From positions 1 through 58,553 of the forward strand of contig JBAVIP010000059.1 of the NCBI GenBank assembly GCA_049687015.1: a DNA stretch of 58,553 nt. Reading direction: 5' to 3'. A model generated the notes under the pieces. That model did no database searches. It worked only from the letters and a program-made list of their open reading frames with translations, and was not told the origin of the DNA. Position numbers and translations under genes: made by a program. Positions within the stretch are counted from its first letter, which is position 1. The number at the start of each line of letters is the position of its first letter. This document shows, piece by piece, positions 7,112 to 13,629 of the stretch. The stretch comes from Methylotenera_A sp049687015 (GTDB taxonomy: Bacteria > Pseudomonadota > Gammaproteobacteria > Burkholderiales > Methylophilaceae).

Positions 7112-8128
7112 ATGAAAGTTTATTACGACAAAGACGCAGACATTAACCTCATCAAAGCAAAAAAAGTAACTATCGTGGGTTATGGCTCACAAGGGCACGC
7201 ACATGCGGCAAACCTGAAAGATAGCGGCGTGAACGTCACTATTGGCTTGCGTAAGGGCGGCAGCTCATGGGCTAAGGCTGTGGGCGCTGGGCATAACGTG
7301 CAAGAGATTGCCGATGCTACAAAAAATGCTGACGTCGTGATGTTGCTATTGCCAGACGAAACCATGCCGCAAATTTTCCATGCGGATGTAGCCAATAATT
7401 TGAAGCAAGGTGCAACATTGGCATTTGCGCATGGTTTTAATATTCACTACAACCAAATCACGCCACGTGCTGATTTAGATGTGATTATGATCGCACCTAA
7501 AGGCCCTGGCCACACCGTGCGCTCAGAATACTTAAAAGGCGGCGGCGTACCCTCTCTAATCGCAGTTTATCAAGATAAATCCGGCAAAGCCAAAGACCTT
7601 GCACTTTCATACGCAGCAGCCAACGGCGGCACCAAAGGCGGCGTAATTGAAACGGATTTCCGTGAAGAAACTGAAACAGACTTGTTCGGTGAACAAGCCG
7701 TATTATGCGGCGGTGCGGTTGAGCTGGTTAAAGCAGGCTTCGAAACGCTGGTAGATGCTGGCTATGCGCCAGAAATGGCTTACTTTGAGTGCTTGCATGA
7801 GCTGAAATTGATTGTGGATTTGATGTATGAAGGTGGCATTGCCAACATGAACTACTCGATCTCAAACAACGCGGAATACGGCGAGTACGTGACCGGCCCT
7901 AAAGTGATTAACGATGAATCACGTTACGCCATGCAAGAAGCTTTGGCTAACATTCAAAACGGTAATTATGCCAAACAGTTCATTTTAGAGGGCCGTACCA
8001 ACTACCCAGAAATGACTGCACGTCGTCGCTTAAACGCTGCTCACCCGATTGAACAAGTGGGTGGCCAACTACGCGCCATGATGCCTTGGATTGCGAAAAA
8101 CAAACTGGTCGATCAGTCTAAAAACTAA
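7112..8128 (+). CDS. ilvC: ketol-acid reductoisomerase (NADP+), class I
   Basis: 338 residues, the short class I form. It converts acetohydroxy acids to dihydroxy acids by Mg2+-dependent alkyl migration and NADPH reduction. The Rossmann motif GYGSQGHAHA starts near residue 24, and the loop LRKGGSSW carries the Arg/Ser residues typical of NADPH preference. The C-terminal knotted domain has the acidic ligands in TDFREETETDLFGEQAVLCGG and CLHELKLIVDLMYEGG. AAAGGA precedes the ATG. It is the third gene of ilvBHC and is followed by a strong terminator. Confidence 0.98.
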   Translation: MKVYYDKDADINLIKAKKVTIVGYGSQGHAHAANLKDSGVNVTIGLRKGGSSWAKAVGAGHNVQEIADATKNADVVMLLLPDETMPQIFHADVANNLKQGATLAFAHGFNIHYNQITPRADLDVIMIAPKGPGHTVRSEYLKGGGVPSLIAVYQDKSGKAKDLALSYAAANGGTKGGVIETDFREETETDLFGEQAVLCGGAVELVKAGFETLVDAGYAPEMAYFECLHELKLIVDLMYEGGIANMNYSISNNAEYGEYVTGPKVINDESRYAMQEALANIQNGNYAKQFILEGRTNYPEMTARRRLNAAHPIEQVGGQLRAMMPWIAKNKLVDQSKN

Positions 8129-8150
8129 TCGCAAACTATTCATATTTAGA

Positions 8151-8181
8151 GGGCAAGACGCAAGACGTTTTGCCCTTTTTT
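8151..8181 (+). terminator. rho-independent terminator after ilvC
   Basis: GGGCAAGACG (8151-8160) pairs with CGTTTTGCCC (8166-8175), including one G-T pair, around a short loop, and six T residues follow. It closes the ilvBHC operon 22 bases after ilvC and lies only 16 bases before the psd start, so psd probably depends on read-through or on its own promoter. Confidence 0.85.
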
Positions 8182-8196
8182 ATTGAAGGATTTCAA

Positions 8197-9036
8197 TTGC
8201 CATTCTCTATCGTCTTACAATATCTACTGCCAAAACAAGCCATTACCATGCTTGCGGGCAAATTCGCCAACTTGCAGGCGGGTCGACTGACCACCACCGT
8301 CATTGGCTGGTTTGTGAAACGTTACAACGTCAACATGGCTGAAGCTGCTAATCCGGATATTGCAAGCTACGCGAGTTTTAACGAATTTTTTACTCGACCA
8401 CTGAAACAGGGCGCGCGCCCTCTGGCGCAAACCGAGTTTATTTGCCCGGTCGATGGCGCCATTAGTCAGTTTGGAAACATCGAGCAGGATCAAATCTTTC
8501 AGGCCAAAGGTCGCAACTATTCAACACTGACGCTGCTTGCAGGCCAGCAGCCATTAGCCGTCAAGTTTGAAAATGGCCATTTTGCGTGCCTTTATTTAAG
8601 CCCCAAAGATTATCACCGCATCCACATGCCTTGCGATGGCGTGTTAAAAAGCATGACCTATGTGCCCGGAGATTTATTTTCAGTGAACCCGACCACCGCC
8701 GCCAATGTGCCCAATTTATTCGCACGCAATGAGCGTGTGGTGTGTGAATTTGAATCAGAAAAGCACGGTACTTTTGTCATGGTGCTGGTAGGCGCAACCA
8801 TCGTCGGCAGCATGGCGACTGTTTGGCATGGTGTAGTTAACCCCCCACGCTCAAAAAACACTCGCACCTGGTCTTATGTTGACCAGAATTTCCTATTAAA
8901 ACAAGGCGATGAAATGGGGCGCTTTTTGCTGGGGTCTACCGTAGTAATGCTGTTTGAAAAAGATGCACTGCAATTTAATGCAGCTTGGCAGCCAGCGCGC
9001 ACTATCAGGTTGGGTGAAATGATGAGTGCAAACTGA
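8197..9036 (+). CDS. psd: phosphatidylserine decarboxylase proenzyme
   Basis: 279 residues from a TTG at 8197. It makes phosphatidylethanolamine from phosphatidylserine at the inner membrane. The LGST motif at residues 245-248 is the self-cleavage site: the chain breaks between Gly and Ser, and the Ser becomes the pyruvoyl cofactor of the small subunit. ASYASFNEFFTRPLK, PVDGAISQFG and YHRIHMPCDG are conserved in the family. A TTG nine codons upstream falls inside the ilvC terminator; the chosen start has GAAGGA 6 bases before it and matches the E. coli N-terminus. Confidence 0.94.
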   Translation: MPFSIVLQYLLPKQAITMLAGKFANLQAGRLTTTVIGWFVKRYNVNMAEAANPDIASYASFNEFFTRPLKQGARPLAQTEFICPVDGAISQFGNIEQDQIFQAKGRNYSTLTLLAGQQPLAVKFENGHFACLYLSPKDYHRIHMPCDGVLKSMTYVPGDLFSVNPTTAANVPNLFARNERVVCEFESEKHGTFVMVLVGATIVGSMATVWHGVVNPPRSKNTRTWSYVDQNFLLKQGDEMGRFLLGSTVVMLFEKDALQFNAAWQPARTIRLGEMMSAN

Positions 9037-9122
9037 ATTAACCGCCACTGTCATTGCGGGTATAGTTTATCCTAATACTCGATTCAGGAACCCGTAATCT
9101 CATCCCATTTAAACAAATCTAA

Positions 9123-9146
9123 ATGCTGAATCAAGTTCAGCACGAC
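9123..9146 (-). repeat. REP-like palindrome, family C, short copy
   Basis: ATGCTGAA-TCAAG-TTCAGCA is a short hairpin between the convergent genes psd and rppH. The same GTCATGCTGAA...TTCAGCAT frame reappears in longer form at 11616-11667. Short ATGCTGAA/TTCAGCAT palindromes are widespread intergenic repeats in bacteria. Here it may also act as a weak convergent terminator, although it lacks a T-run. Confidence 0.55.
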
Positions 9147-9152
9147 AGTAAA

Positions 9153-9680
9153 TTACACCAGCTTGGCGTGATTTGTTGCGTTTTTAGCATGTGGACTTGG
9201 CTTGATTTTATGATGCAAATGCGTCGACAACTCGTTCAGCGCCAATTTATACACTTCGCGCTTGAACTCAATCACATCCTCCAGCGGCACCCAATAATCG
9301 CTCCAGCGCCATGCGTCAAACTCTGGGTGTTCACTGGCACGAAGTGAAACATCTGTATCGCGGCCGACCATACGCAGCAAATACCAAATCTGCTTTTGGC
9401 CTCGGTAACTACCACGCCATTCGCGCTTAACCCAGCTAGATGGCACTTCGTAGCGCAGCCAATCACGTGTGCGGCCTAAAATATGCACGTGCTTGGGCTG
9501 TAAACCGACCTCTTCCATCAGTTCACGATACATGGCCTGCTCTGGGCTTTCGCCGTATTTAATACCACCTTGTGGAAACTGCCAAGCGTGTTCTCGAATA
9601 CGCTTGCCCCAAAACACCTGATTTTGAGCGTTACACAGAATAATCCCCACATTCGGGCGAAATCCGTCACGATCTAACAT
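9153..9680 (-). CDS. rppH: RNA pyrophosphohydrolase
   Basis: 175 residues from the ATG at 9680. It removes pyrophosphate or phosphate from the 5' end of mRNA and so triggers RNase E-dependent decay. The Nudix box GGIKYGESPEQAMYRELMEEVGL-type motif lies near residues 38-60, preceded by the RppH hallmark DRDGFRPNVG and WQFPQGG. The frame is open ten codons further, but AGGTAG sits before the internal ATG and E. coli RppH begins at the same point. It converges with psd. The C-terminal tail past about residue 155 is poorly conserved and basic. Confidence 0.95.
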   Translation of the reverse strand: MLDRDGFRPNVGIILCNAQNQVFWGKRIREHAWQFPQGGIKYGESPEQAMYRELMEEVGLQPKHVHILGRTRDWLRYEVPSSWVKREWRGSYRGQKQIWYLLRMVGRDTDVSLRASEHPEFDAWRWSDYWVPLEDVIEFKREVYKLALNELSTHLHHKIKPSPHAKNATNHAKLV

Positions 9681-9765
9681 ATTGCAACTACCTAAAATAT
9701 TTAGTGCCATTTTTTCATATTTTTGACGCTATGGAAAGCTCGCATTTGTATTTAGAATGTAATTT

Positions 9766-10719
9766 ATGAAAAATTTAATTTTAATTAGTAGCTTAATTTT
9801 GCTGTTGCAGCTTAACGCGTGTGCGCAAAGCAGCACCGCCTATATCACCAATCAAGGCGATAACACGGTCTCGGTAATTAATATTGATCAGGCAAAAGTC
9901 ATTCACACTATCGCCGTTGGCAAAGCACCTGTGGGCGTGGCGGTTTCTAAAAACCTAAAACGCGCATTTGTTACCAACGTAGAAAGCAGCGACATTTCTG
10001 TAATCGACACCTCCACCAATCAGGTAATTGATACCATTAAAACTGGAGGCTCGCCTATGGGCATAGTAATCGCGCCTAACAGTAAAACACTATATGTGGC
10101 AGATTGGTACAGCGATCGCATTCTAGAAATTAACACTGCCGACTATAAAAAACAGCGCGAAGTGATTGTAACTAAAGCGCCAGCCGGCTTGGTGGTAAGC
10201 CTAGACAGCGCAAGGCTTTATGTTGCTGCACGCGATAGCAATGAAATCGCGGTGATAGATGCCGCCAAGCTCACTATTGCTAAACGCATCGGCGTCGGCA
10301 AGCATCCATTCGGGCTTGTGCTAAGTATAGATGGCAGCACGCTTTATAGCGTAAATGTTTACGATAATACTGTATCAGTCATTAACACCACATCATGGCA
10401 ACAAAGCAAAATCAAAGTGGGCGAACACCCTTATTGCGCCACGCCCAGTCCAAGCAATAAAACGCTTTACGTCACCAATACACAAGATGACACAGTTACT
10501 GTTATTGATTTATCTTTGCGAAAAACTATCGCTACTATTGAAGTCGGCATGACACCAGAAGGCATTAGTTATGATGCAGCGAGCAACCAAATATTGGTCG
10601 CCAGTTGGGGTGAAAACCAAGTCAGCGTGATTGATGCCAACACTAACAAGCTTAGAAGCCATATTAAAACGGGTGATAAAAGCCGTGCTTTTGGGCAGTT
10701 TATTCTGCCCGAGCAATAA
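9766..10719 (+). CDS. YVTN-repeat beta-propeller lipoprotein
   Basis: 317 residues. A lipoprotein signal peptide ends at LNAC, with Cys19 as the lipidated residue. The rest is about seven repeats of roughly 40 residues, each with a core like YITNQGDNTVSVINI...VGKAPVGVAVS, so the protein folds as a beta-propeller in the periplasm or on the outer membrane. The family (YncE and the propellers seen near PQQ-dependent alcohol oxidation systems) has few defined functions; binding of a partner or DNA has been proposed for some members. The gene lies before an MxaD-like protein, separated by a REP element, which hints at a link with periplasmic alcohol oxidation. Confidence 0.85.
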   Translation: MKNLILISSLILLLQLNACAQSSTAYITNQGDNTVSVINIDQAKVIHTIAVGKAPVGVAVSKNLKRAFVTNVESSDISVIDTSTNQVIDTIKTGGSPMGIVIAPNSKTLYVADWYSDRILEINTADYKKQREVIVTKAPAGLVVSLDSARLYVAARDSNEIAVIDAAKLTIAKRIGVGKHPFGLVLSIDGSTLYSVNVYDNTVSVINTTSWQQSKIKVGEHPYCATPSPSNKTLYVTNTQDDTVTVIDLSLRKTIATIEVGMTPEGISYDAASNQILVASWGENQVSVIDANTNKLRSHIKTGDKSRAFGQFILPEQ

Positions 10720-10736
10720 AAAAGTACAATTTATTA

Positions 10737-10800
10737 TGTAGGAGCTACACCCTCATCGCGATAAATAAACCCTAATCGGCGCGGGTCGTGCCTCCTACAA
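10737..10800 (+). repeat. REP-like element, family A, copy 1
   Basis: The element starts with TGTAGGAGCTAC and ends with GTGCCTCCTACAA, giving an outer inverted repeat with internal CATCGCGAT and CGGCGCGGG segments. The same architecture is at 11515-11579 and, with another centre, at 12009-12090. The GTAGGAG...CTCCTAC form is the classic type mobilised by RAYT-type transposases in proteobacteria. Confidence 0.75.
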
Positions 10801-10919
10801 ACTAGGTCAACGCCACACATTATCAAGCGTTACTCAAAACGTGGGCTTATTGGCTCATCTGATTTATAATAACGTGTTGTTTTTATTTTTAGCCTAGTTT
10901 ATTTATTGGAGATTTTCGA

Positions 10920-11444
10920 ATGAAAAAGTTTTTAGCATTGCTAGCATTAGCAATTTTGCCACTTAGCGCCATTGCGCACGGCCCTAGCCCACAAAAAGTA
11001 GAAAAAACCGTAACCATTAAAGCGCCACCTGCCAAAGTGTGGGCTTTGGTGAAAGATTTCGGCAACATGCAAGCTTGGCACCCTGCCATTGCCAGCGATA
11101 AATTAGAGAAAAAAGGTGACGAGACCTTTAGAACGCTTACATTAAAATCTGGTGGCGAGATTTACGAGAAACTGCGCAGTGCCGATGATGCCGCCATGAA
11201 GATTAAATACGAAATCGTGAGCGGCGTAGCACCAGTGGCTGATTACAACTCATTCATGACTGTAACTGCTGGCCCAGGCGCTGGCGAATCTACCGTTACA
11301 TGGGTTGGCCGTTTTTACCGTACTTATAAACTAAACCCACCAATTCCAGCAGGTCAGGATGATGAAACAGCGGTTAAATTTGTAACTGACGTTTATGATG
11401 CAGGTTTAGCTGGTTTGAAAAAGGCCGCCGAAAACTCAAAGTAA
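10920..11444 (+). CDS. periplasmic MxaD-like SRPBCC protein
   Basis: 174 residues with a cleavable signal peptide (cleavage probably after SAIA, near residue 19). The mature start HGPSPQKVEKTVTIKAPPAKVWALVKDFGNMQAWHP is the START/SRPBCC (polyketide cyclase-like) fold and resembles MxaD, a periplasmic protein encoded with methanol dehydrogenase in methylotrophs and thought to aid electron transfer between the dehydrogenase and cytochrome cL. No dehydrogenase or cytochrome gene is nearby, so the role here is open. The start follows TTGGAG 8 bases upstream. A perfect 13-pair terminator lies 137 bases after the stop. Confidence 0.82.
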   Translation: MKKFLALLALAILPLSAIAHGPSPQKVEKTVTIKAPPAKVWALVKDFGNMQAWHPAIASDKLEKKGDETFRTLTLKSGGEIYEKLRSADDAAMKIKYEIVSGVAPVADYNSFMTVTAGPGAGESTVTWVGRFYRTYKLNPPIPAGQDDETAVKFVTDVYDAGLAGLKKAAENSK

Positions 11445-11514
11445 CAAGCCAGGCAACTGGCGCATCATCAAATAAAAAACCATGGTGGAAGTTTTGGTAA
11501 ACCTGTACTAAATC

Positions 11515-11579
11515 TGTAGGAGCGACGCCCTCGTCGCGATTAAAGCAAATACAATCGGCACGGGTCGTGCCTCCTACAA
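11515..11579 (+). repeat. REP-like element, family A, copy 2
   Basis: TGTAGGAGCGACGCC ... GGGTCGTGCCTCCTACA, with an internal CTCGTCGCGAT. It is about four-fifths identical by eye to the copy at 10737-10800 and lies between the MxaD-like gene and its terminator, so it is transcribed as part of that 3' UTR. Confidence 0.75.
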
Positions 11580-11580
11580 C

Positions 11581-11612
11581 AAAAGGGATTGCAAATGTGC
11601 AATCCCTTTTTT
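11581..11612 (+). terminator. rho-independent terminator after the MxaD-like gene
   Basis: AAAAGGGATTGCA (11581-11593) and TGCAATCCCTTTT (11598-11610) form a perfect 13-base-pair stem with an AATG loop, followed by more T. It is the first strong stop after the gene ending at 11444. Confidence 0.9.
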
Positions 11613-11615
11613 CGT

Positions 11616-11667
11616 GTCATGCTGAACCCCGTATCGTAGTACGGGGCAGGCTCGATTCAGCATCTCA
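11616..11667 (+). repeat. REP-like element, family C, long copy
   Basis: GTCATGCTGAA opens and TTCAGCATCTC closes the element; inside is a second stem CCCCGTA/TACGGGG. It is the long relative of the palindrome at 9123-9146. Confidence 0.65.
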
Positions 11668-11686
11668 CAGTTTCAACAGCGGAGCC

Positions 11687-11775
11687 GTAGCCTCGATGCA
11701 GATGCAGTGTAACGCAATCGAGGGATAATGAAACACCCACCCCTTGATTCCACCTGCGGCTTCATCAAGGCTACA
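11687..11775 (+). repeat. RAYT-cognate REP/BIME element, family B, copy 1
   Basis: GTAGCCTCGATG begins and CATCAAGGCTAC ends the element, with inner marks AATCGAGGGATAATGAAAC and CCTTGATTCCACCTGCGG. Copies with the same order are at 12732-12814 and 13501-13586, on both sides of the transposase gene at 12952. It lies in the 745-base stretch 11445-12189, which has no protein gene. Confidence 0.8.
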
Positions 11776-11806
11776 AAACAATTACAGATAACACAAATTG
11801 TATAAA

Positions 11807-11895
11807 GTAACAGCTAAAAAGTGACGAGTTTCGTATGATATGACACTTTTTGTCAGCCAAATGGTTAAAAAAGCGGGGTAAAACCCGCTTTTTTT
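11807..11895 (+). ncRNA. candidate small RNA ending in a terminator
   Basis: TATAAA at 11801-11806 could be a -10 box (no convincing -35). Downstream are two hairpins: AAAAAGTG (11816-11823) with CACTTTTT (11844-11851), a perfect 8-pair stem, and a strong terminator in which AAAAAAGCGGG (11867-11877) pairs with CCCGCTTTTTTT (11884-11895). No protein gene ends nearby: the upstream gene stops 420 bases away and already has its own terminator. A short transcript of about 85 bases is a reasonable explanation, but a remnant of a mobile element is equally possible. Confidence 0.35.
11867..11895 (+). terminator. strong rho-independent terminator with no adjacent gene
   Basis: An 11-base-pair stem around GTAAAA with seven T at the end. 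It insulates pilA from anything transcribed upstream and may be the end of a small RNA. Confidence 0.85.
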
Positions 11896-12008
11896 ATGCT
11901 TTTAATTTTAGTAACGATACGTTTGGCACTTTGATGAAACGCGACATGCCCTAGGCAAAGCAATCATAACTCATTAATTTAAAATGCTTTTATTAAGGTC
12001 ACAATCGC

Positions 12009-12090
12009 TGTAGGAGCGATTTTTAAATCGCGAAATGGCACGACCGCTATTTTTTGCATTATTTTCGCGCAATAAATTGCGCTCCTACAA
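12009..12090 (+). repeat. REP-like pair (BIME), family A, copy 3
   Basis: Outer arms TGTAGGAGCGAT and ATTGCGCTCCTACAA enclose two smaller palindromes, CGATTTTTAAATCG and GCGCAATAAATTGCGC. It ends only 4 bases before the sigma-54 promoter of pilA, in the zone where an enhancer-binding protein or IHF normally acts. Confidence 0.75.
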
Positions 12091-12094
12091 AAAG

Positions 12095-12111
12095 CTGGCA
12101 CGGCTGTTGCT
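12095..12111 (+). promoter_or_regulatory. sigma-54 (RpoN) promoter of pilA
   Basis: CTGGCACGGCTGTTGCT fits the full consensus YTGGCACGRNNNTTGCW with no mismatch, with the GG and GC elements at the correct distance. Transcription would start near 12123, leaving a leader of about 67 bases before the pilA ATG at 12190. RpoN with the PilS/PilR two-component system controls pilA in many proteobacteria; the pilSR genes are not in this window. Confidence 0.92.
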
Positions 12112-12189
12112 AATACCTATTCAAGCACTGGTATCAACTACTTAACAGTGTGTTCATACTATAAATTATTTTTTACAAAGGAAATTAAA

Positions 12190-12597
12190 ATGATGAAACA
12201 AATGCAAAAAGGTTTTACCTTAATCGAGTTAATGATTGTGGTGGCAATTATCGGTATTTTAGCTGCGGTTGCAATTCCAGCATATCAAGATTACACAGTA
12301 CGTGCACAAGTAACTGACGCTGTAAATATTTTAGCCGGTGGTAAAACAGACATTGTTGAAGCCATGTCACAAGATATTGCTGCGGCAAACTGTGGTTTAC
12401 CAGCTGCTGCTATAGCTGGTAAATATTCTAACGTTACTTTTGTGAATGCGGCAGGCGTGTGCACTGGCACTGCTACAATGATGGCTTCTACAGCTATCGG
12501 TGGTCAAACTCTTATCATGACTTATACTGCTGCAACTGGCGCATGGACTTATGCTGGTTCTATCGCTGCTAAACATAGACCAAGAGCTTGGGTATAA
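12190..12597 (+). CDS. pilA: type IVa major pilin
   Basis: 135 residues. A short leader, MMKQMQKG, is cut by prepilin peptidase before the N-methylated Phe of FTLIELMIVVAIIGILAAVAIPAYQDYTVRAQ, the canonical N-terminal helix with Glu5. Two Cys residues (in NCGLPAA and GVCTG) could form the pilin disulfide. AAGGA is 7 bases before the ATG; a second ATG follows directly. The frame is open upstream without a ribosome binding site. The protein is short and ends AAKHRPRAWV. It is controlled by the sigma-54 promoter upstream and ended by a terminator 43 bases later. The pilB and pilC genes are 20 kb away. Confidence 0.95.
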   Translation: MMKQMQKGFTLIELMIVVAIIGILAAVAIPAYQDYTVRAQVTDAVNILAGGKTDIVEAMSQDIAAANCGLPAAAIAGKYSNVTFVNAAGVCTGTATMMASTAIGGQTLIMTYTAATGAWTYAGSIAAKHRPRAWV

Positions 12598-12640
12598 TAT
12601 GCAAACCTAGTCTCGATTTAGTAACAATATCGAGCTAACA

Positions 12641-12669
12641 AAAAAGCCCTTCAATCGAAGGGCTTTTTT
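12641..12669 (+). terminator. rho-independent terminator after pilA
   Basis: AAAAAGCCCTTC and GAAGGGCTTTTT form a 12-pair stem with loop AATC and end in a T-run. It closes the monocistronic pilA transcript. Confidence 0.93.
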
Positions 12670-12731
12670 ACGCCTGTTGTATCTACATTTCCTCTACCAA
12701 TTTACTTTCGTCATATTCCATATTAGCAAGC

Positions 12732-12814
12732 GTAGCCTCGATACAGTAACGAAATCGAGGGATAATGAAACTAAATATCCCTTGATTCCACCTGCGGTTA
12801 CATCAAGGCTACAA
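12732..12814 (+). repeat. RAYT-cognate REP/BIME element, family B, copy 2
   Basis: GTAGCCTCGATAC ... ACATCAAGGCTAC with the inner AATCGAGGGATAATGAAAC and CCCTTGATTCCACCTGCGG. It lies on the 3' side of the transposase gene, in a 354-base stretch (12598-12951) that has no protein gene. Confidence 0.82.
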
Positions 12815-12826
12815 AACAAAAAGCAA

Positions 12827-12860
12827 GCGTAGCCTTGATGAAATGAAAATGAAATCGAGG
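12827..12860 (+). repeat. half REP element, family B, copy 3
   Basis: GCGTAGCCTTGATGAAATG ... ATGAAATCGAGG repeats only the first half of the family B unit. It follows copy 2 after about a dozen bases, so the two form a clustered array next to the transposase gene. Confidence 0.65.
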
Positions 12861-12874
12861 TTCAATGTAACAAC

Positions 12875-12909
12875 AACCCCTGCATCATGCGGGGGTTTTG
12901 TTTTTTTGG
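12875..12909 (+). terminator. hairpin with T-run between REP array and RAYT gene
   Basis: ACCCCTGCA and TGCGGGGGT pair over nine positions (one T-G pair) around the loop TCA, followed by TTTTGTTTTTTT. It would stop plus-strand transcription coming from the pilA side; on the minus strand the flank is only moderately T-rich. Confidence 0.6.
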
Positions 12910-12951
12910 TAACCGTTCCCCTCTACACATCCACACAACATCAAAGTTACT

Positions 12952-13485
12952 TCACAATTCACCAAACTCATTTTTATTTGACATCACTTTTACCACGCCC
13001 GCCCAATTGCTTGGGTAAATGCCACGTTTTACATCACGATGAAAACTGGAATATGGCCAATCTGCTACCACTTTTACCAAACCATGTTTTACTGGGTTAA
13101 TGTAACAATAATCGATGCAACGGCGTAAATCATCTTCATCTTTAATTGTATGCTCCCAATACCTGCGCTGCCACACAAGCGCCGATCCATCTTCCCGCAT
13201 GGTTATTGGTATACGTTTTTTAAGTGCGCGCACAAAGTGTGATTTAATCGCGCGCCAACGACCTGCATAATCGCAATCATCTATTGGTAATTGCCATACG
13301 GCATGCAGGTGGTCTGGCAATACAACCCAAGCTACAATTTGAAATGGATGACGCTGCTGTACAGCTTTTACGGATTCCCGCAACAAGTCGATGTGTTGCG
13401 TAAGTATGTTTGAATGGCGATTTATTAACGTGACCGTAAAGAAATACGTGCCACCTTTTATTAAATTTCGTCGATATTGCACCAT
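12952..13485 (-). CDS. REP-associated tyrosine transposase (RAYT, IS200-like Y1)
   Basis: 177 residues from the ATG at 13485. The fold is that of the Y1/HUH transposases: LIKGGTYFFTVTLINR at the start, the HUH pair in PDHLHAVW (His-Leu-His) and the helix with IDYCYINPVKHGLV, which supplies the catalytic tyrosine; the C-terminal SSFHRDVKRGIYPSNW is typical of RAYTs. Such single-copy enzymes bind and cut single-stranded REP hairpins and are not true self-mobile insertion sequences. Family B REP elements lie on both sides. The frame is open to 13614, but that part is the REP repeat itself, so the later ATG is preferred; its ribosome binding site is weak. Confidence 0.9.
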   Translation of the reverse strand: MVQYRRNLIKGGTYFFTVTLINRHSNILTQHIDLLRESVKAVQQRHPFQIVAWVVLPDHLHAVWQLPIDDCDYAGRWRAIKSHFVRALKKRIPITMREDGSALVWQRRYWEHTIKDEDDLRRCIDYCYINPVKHGLVKVVADWPYSSFHRDVKRGIYPSNWAGVVKVMSNKNEFGEL

Positions 13486-13500
13486 GCGTTTGAGTTTAGC

Positions 13501-13586
13501 TGTAGTCTCGATGCAGTGCAACGGAATCGAGGGATATTGAAACATACTATTCCTTGATTGCACCTGCGGCTTCATCAAGGCTACAT
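13501..13586 (+). repeat. RAYT-cognate REP/BIME element, family B, copy 4
   Basis: TGTAGTCTCGATG ... CATCAAGGCTACA with inner AATCGAGGGATATTGAAAC and CCTTGATTGCACCTGCGG. It sits just before the start of the transposase gene, on its 5' side. Confidence 0.82.
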
Positions 13587-13590
13587 ACTT

Positions 13591-13624
13591 AACCTCGATT
13601 CTACTATGTTGCATCGAGGCTACG
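13591..13624 (+). repeat. half REP element, family B, copy 5
   Basis: AACCTCGATTCTACT ... GCATCGAGGCTACG is the half unit in the opposite arrangement to the one at 12827-12860. Together they frame the transposase gene on both sides with a full plus a half element, a symmetrical REPtron layout. It ends 6 bases before the stop of the downstream cNMP/rhodanese gene. Confidence 0.65.
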
Positions 13625-13629
13625 AATAT

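Noticed and set aside
13486..13614. Longer N-terminus for the RAYT protein
   Set aside because: These bases are the flanking REP element; the residues they would encode do not resemble RAYT N-termini.
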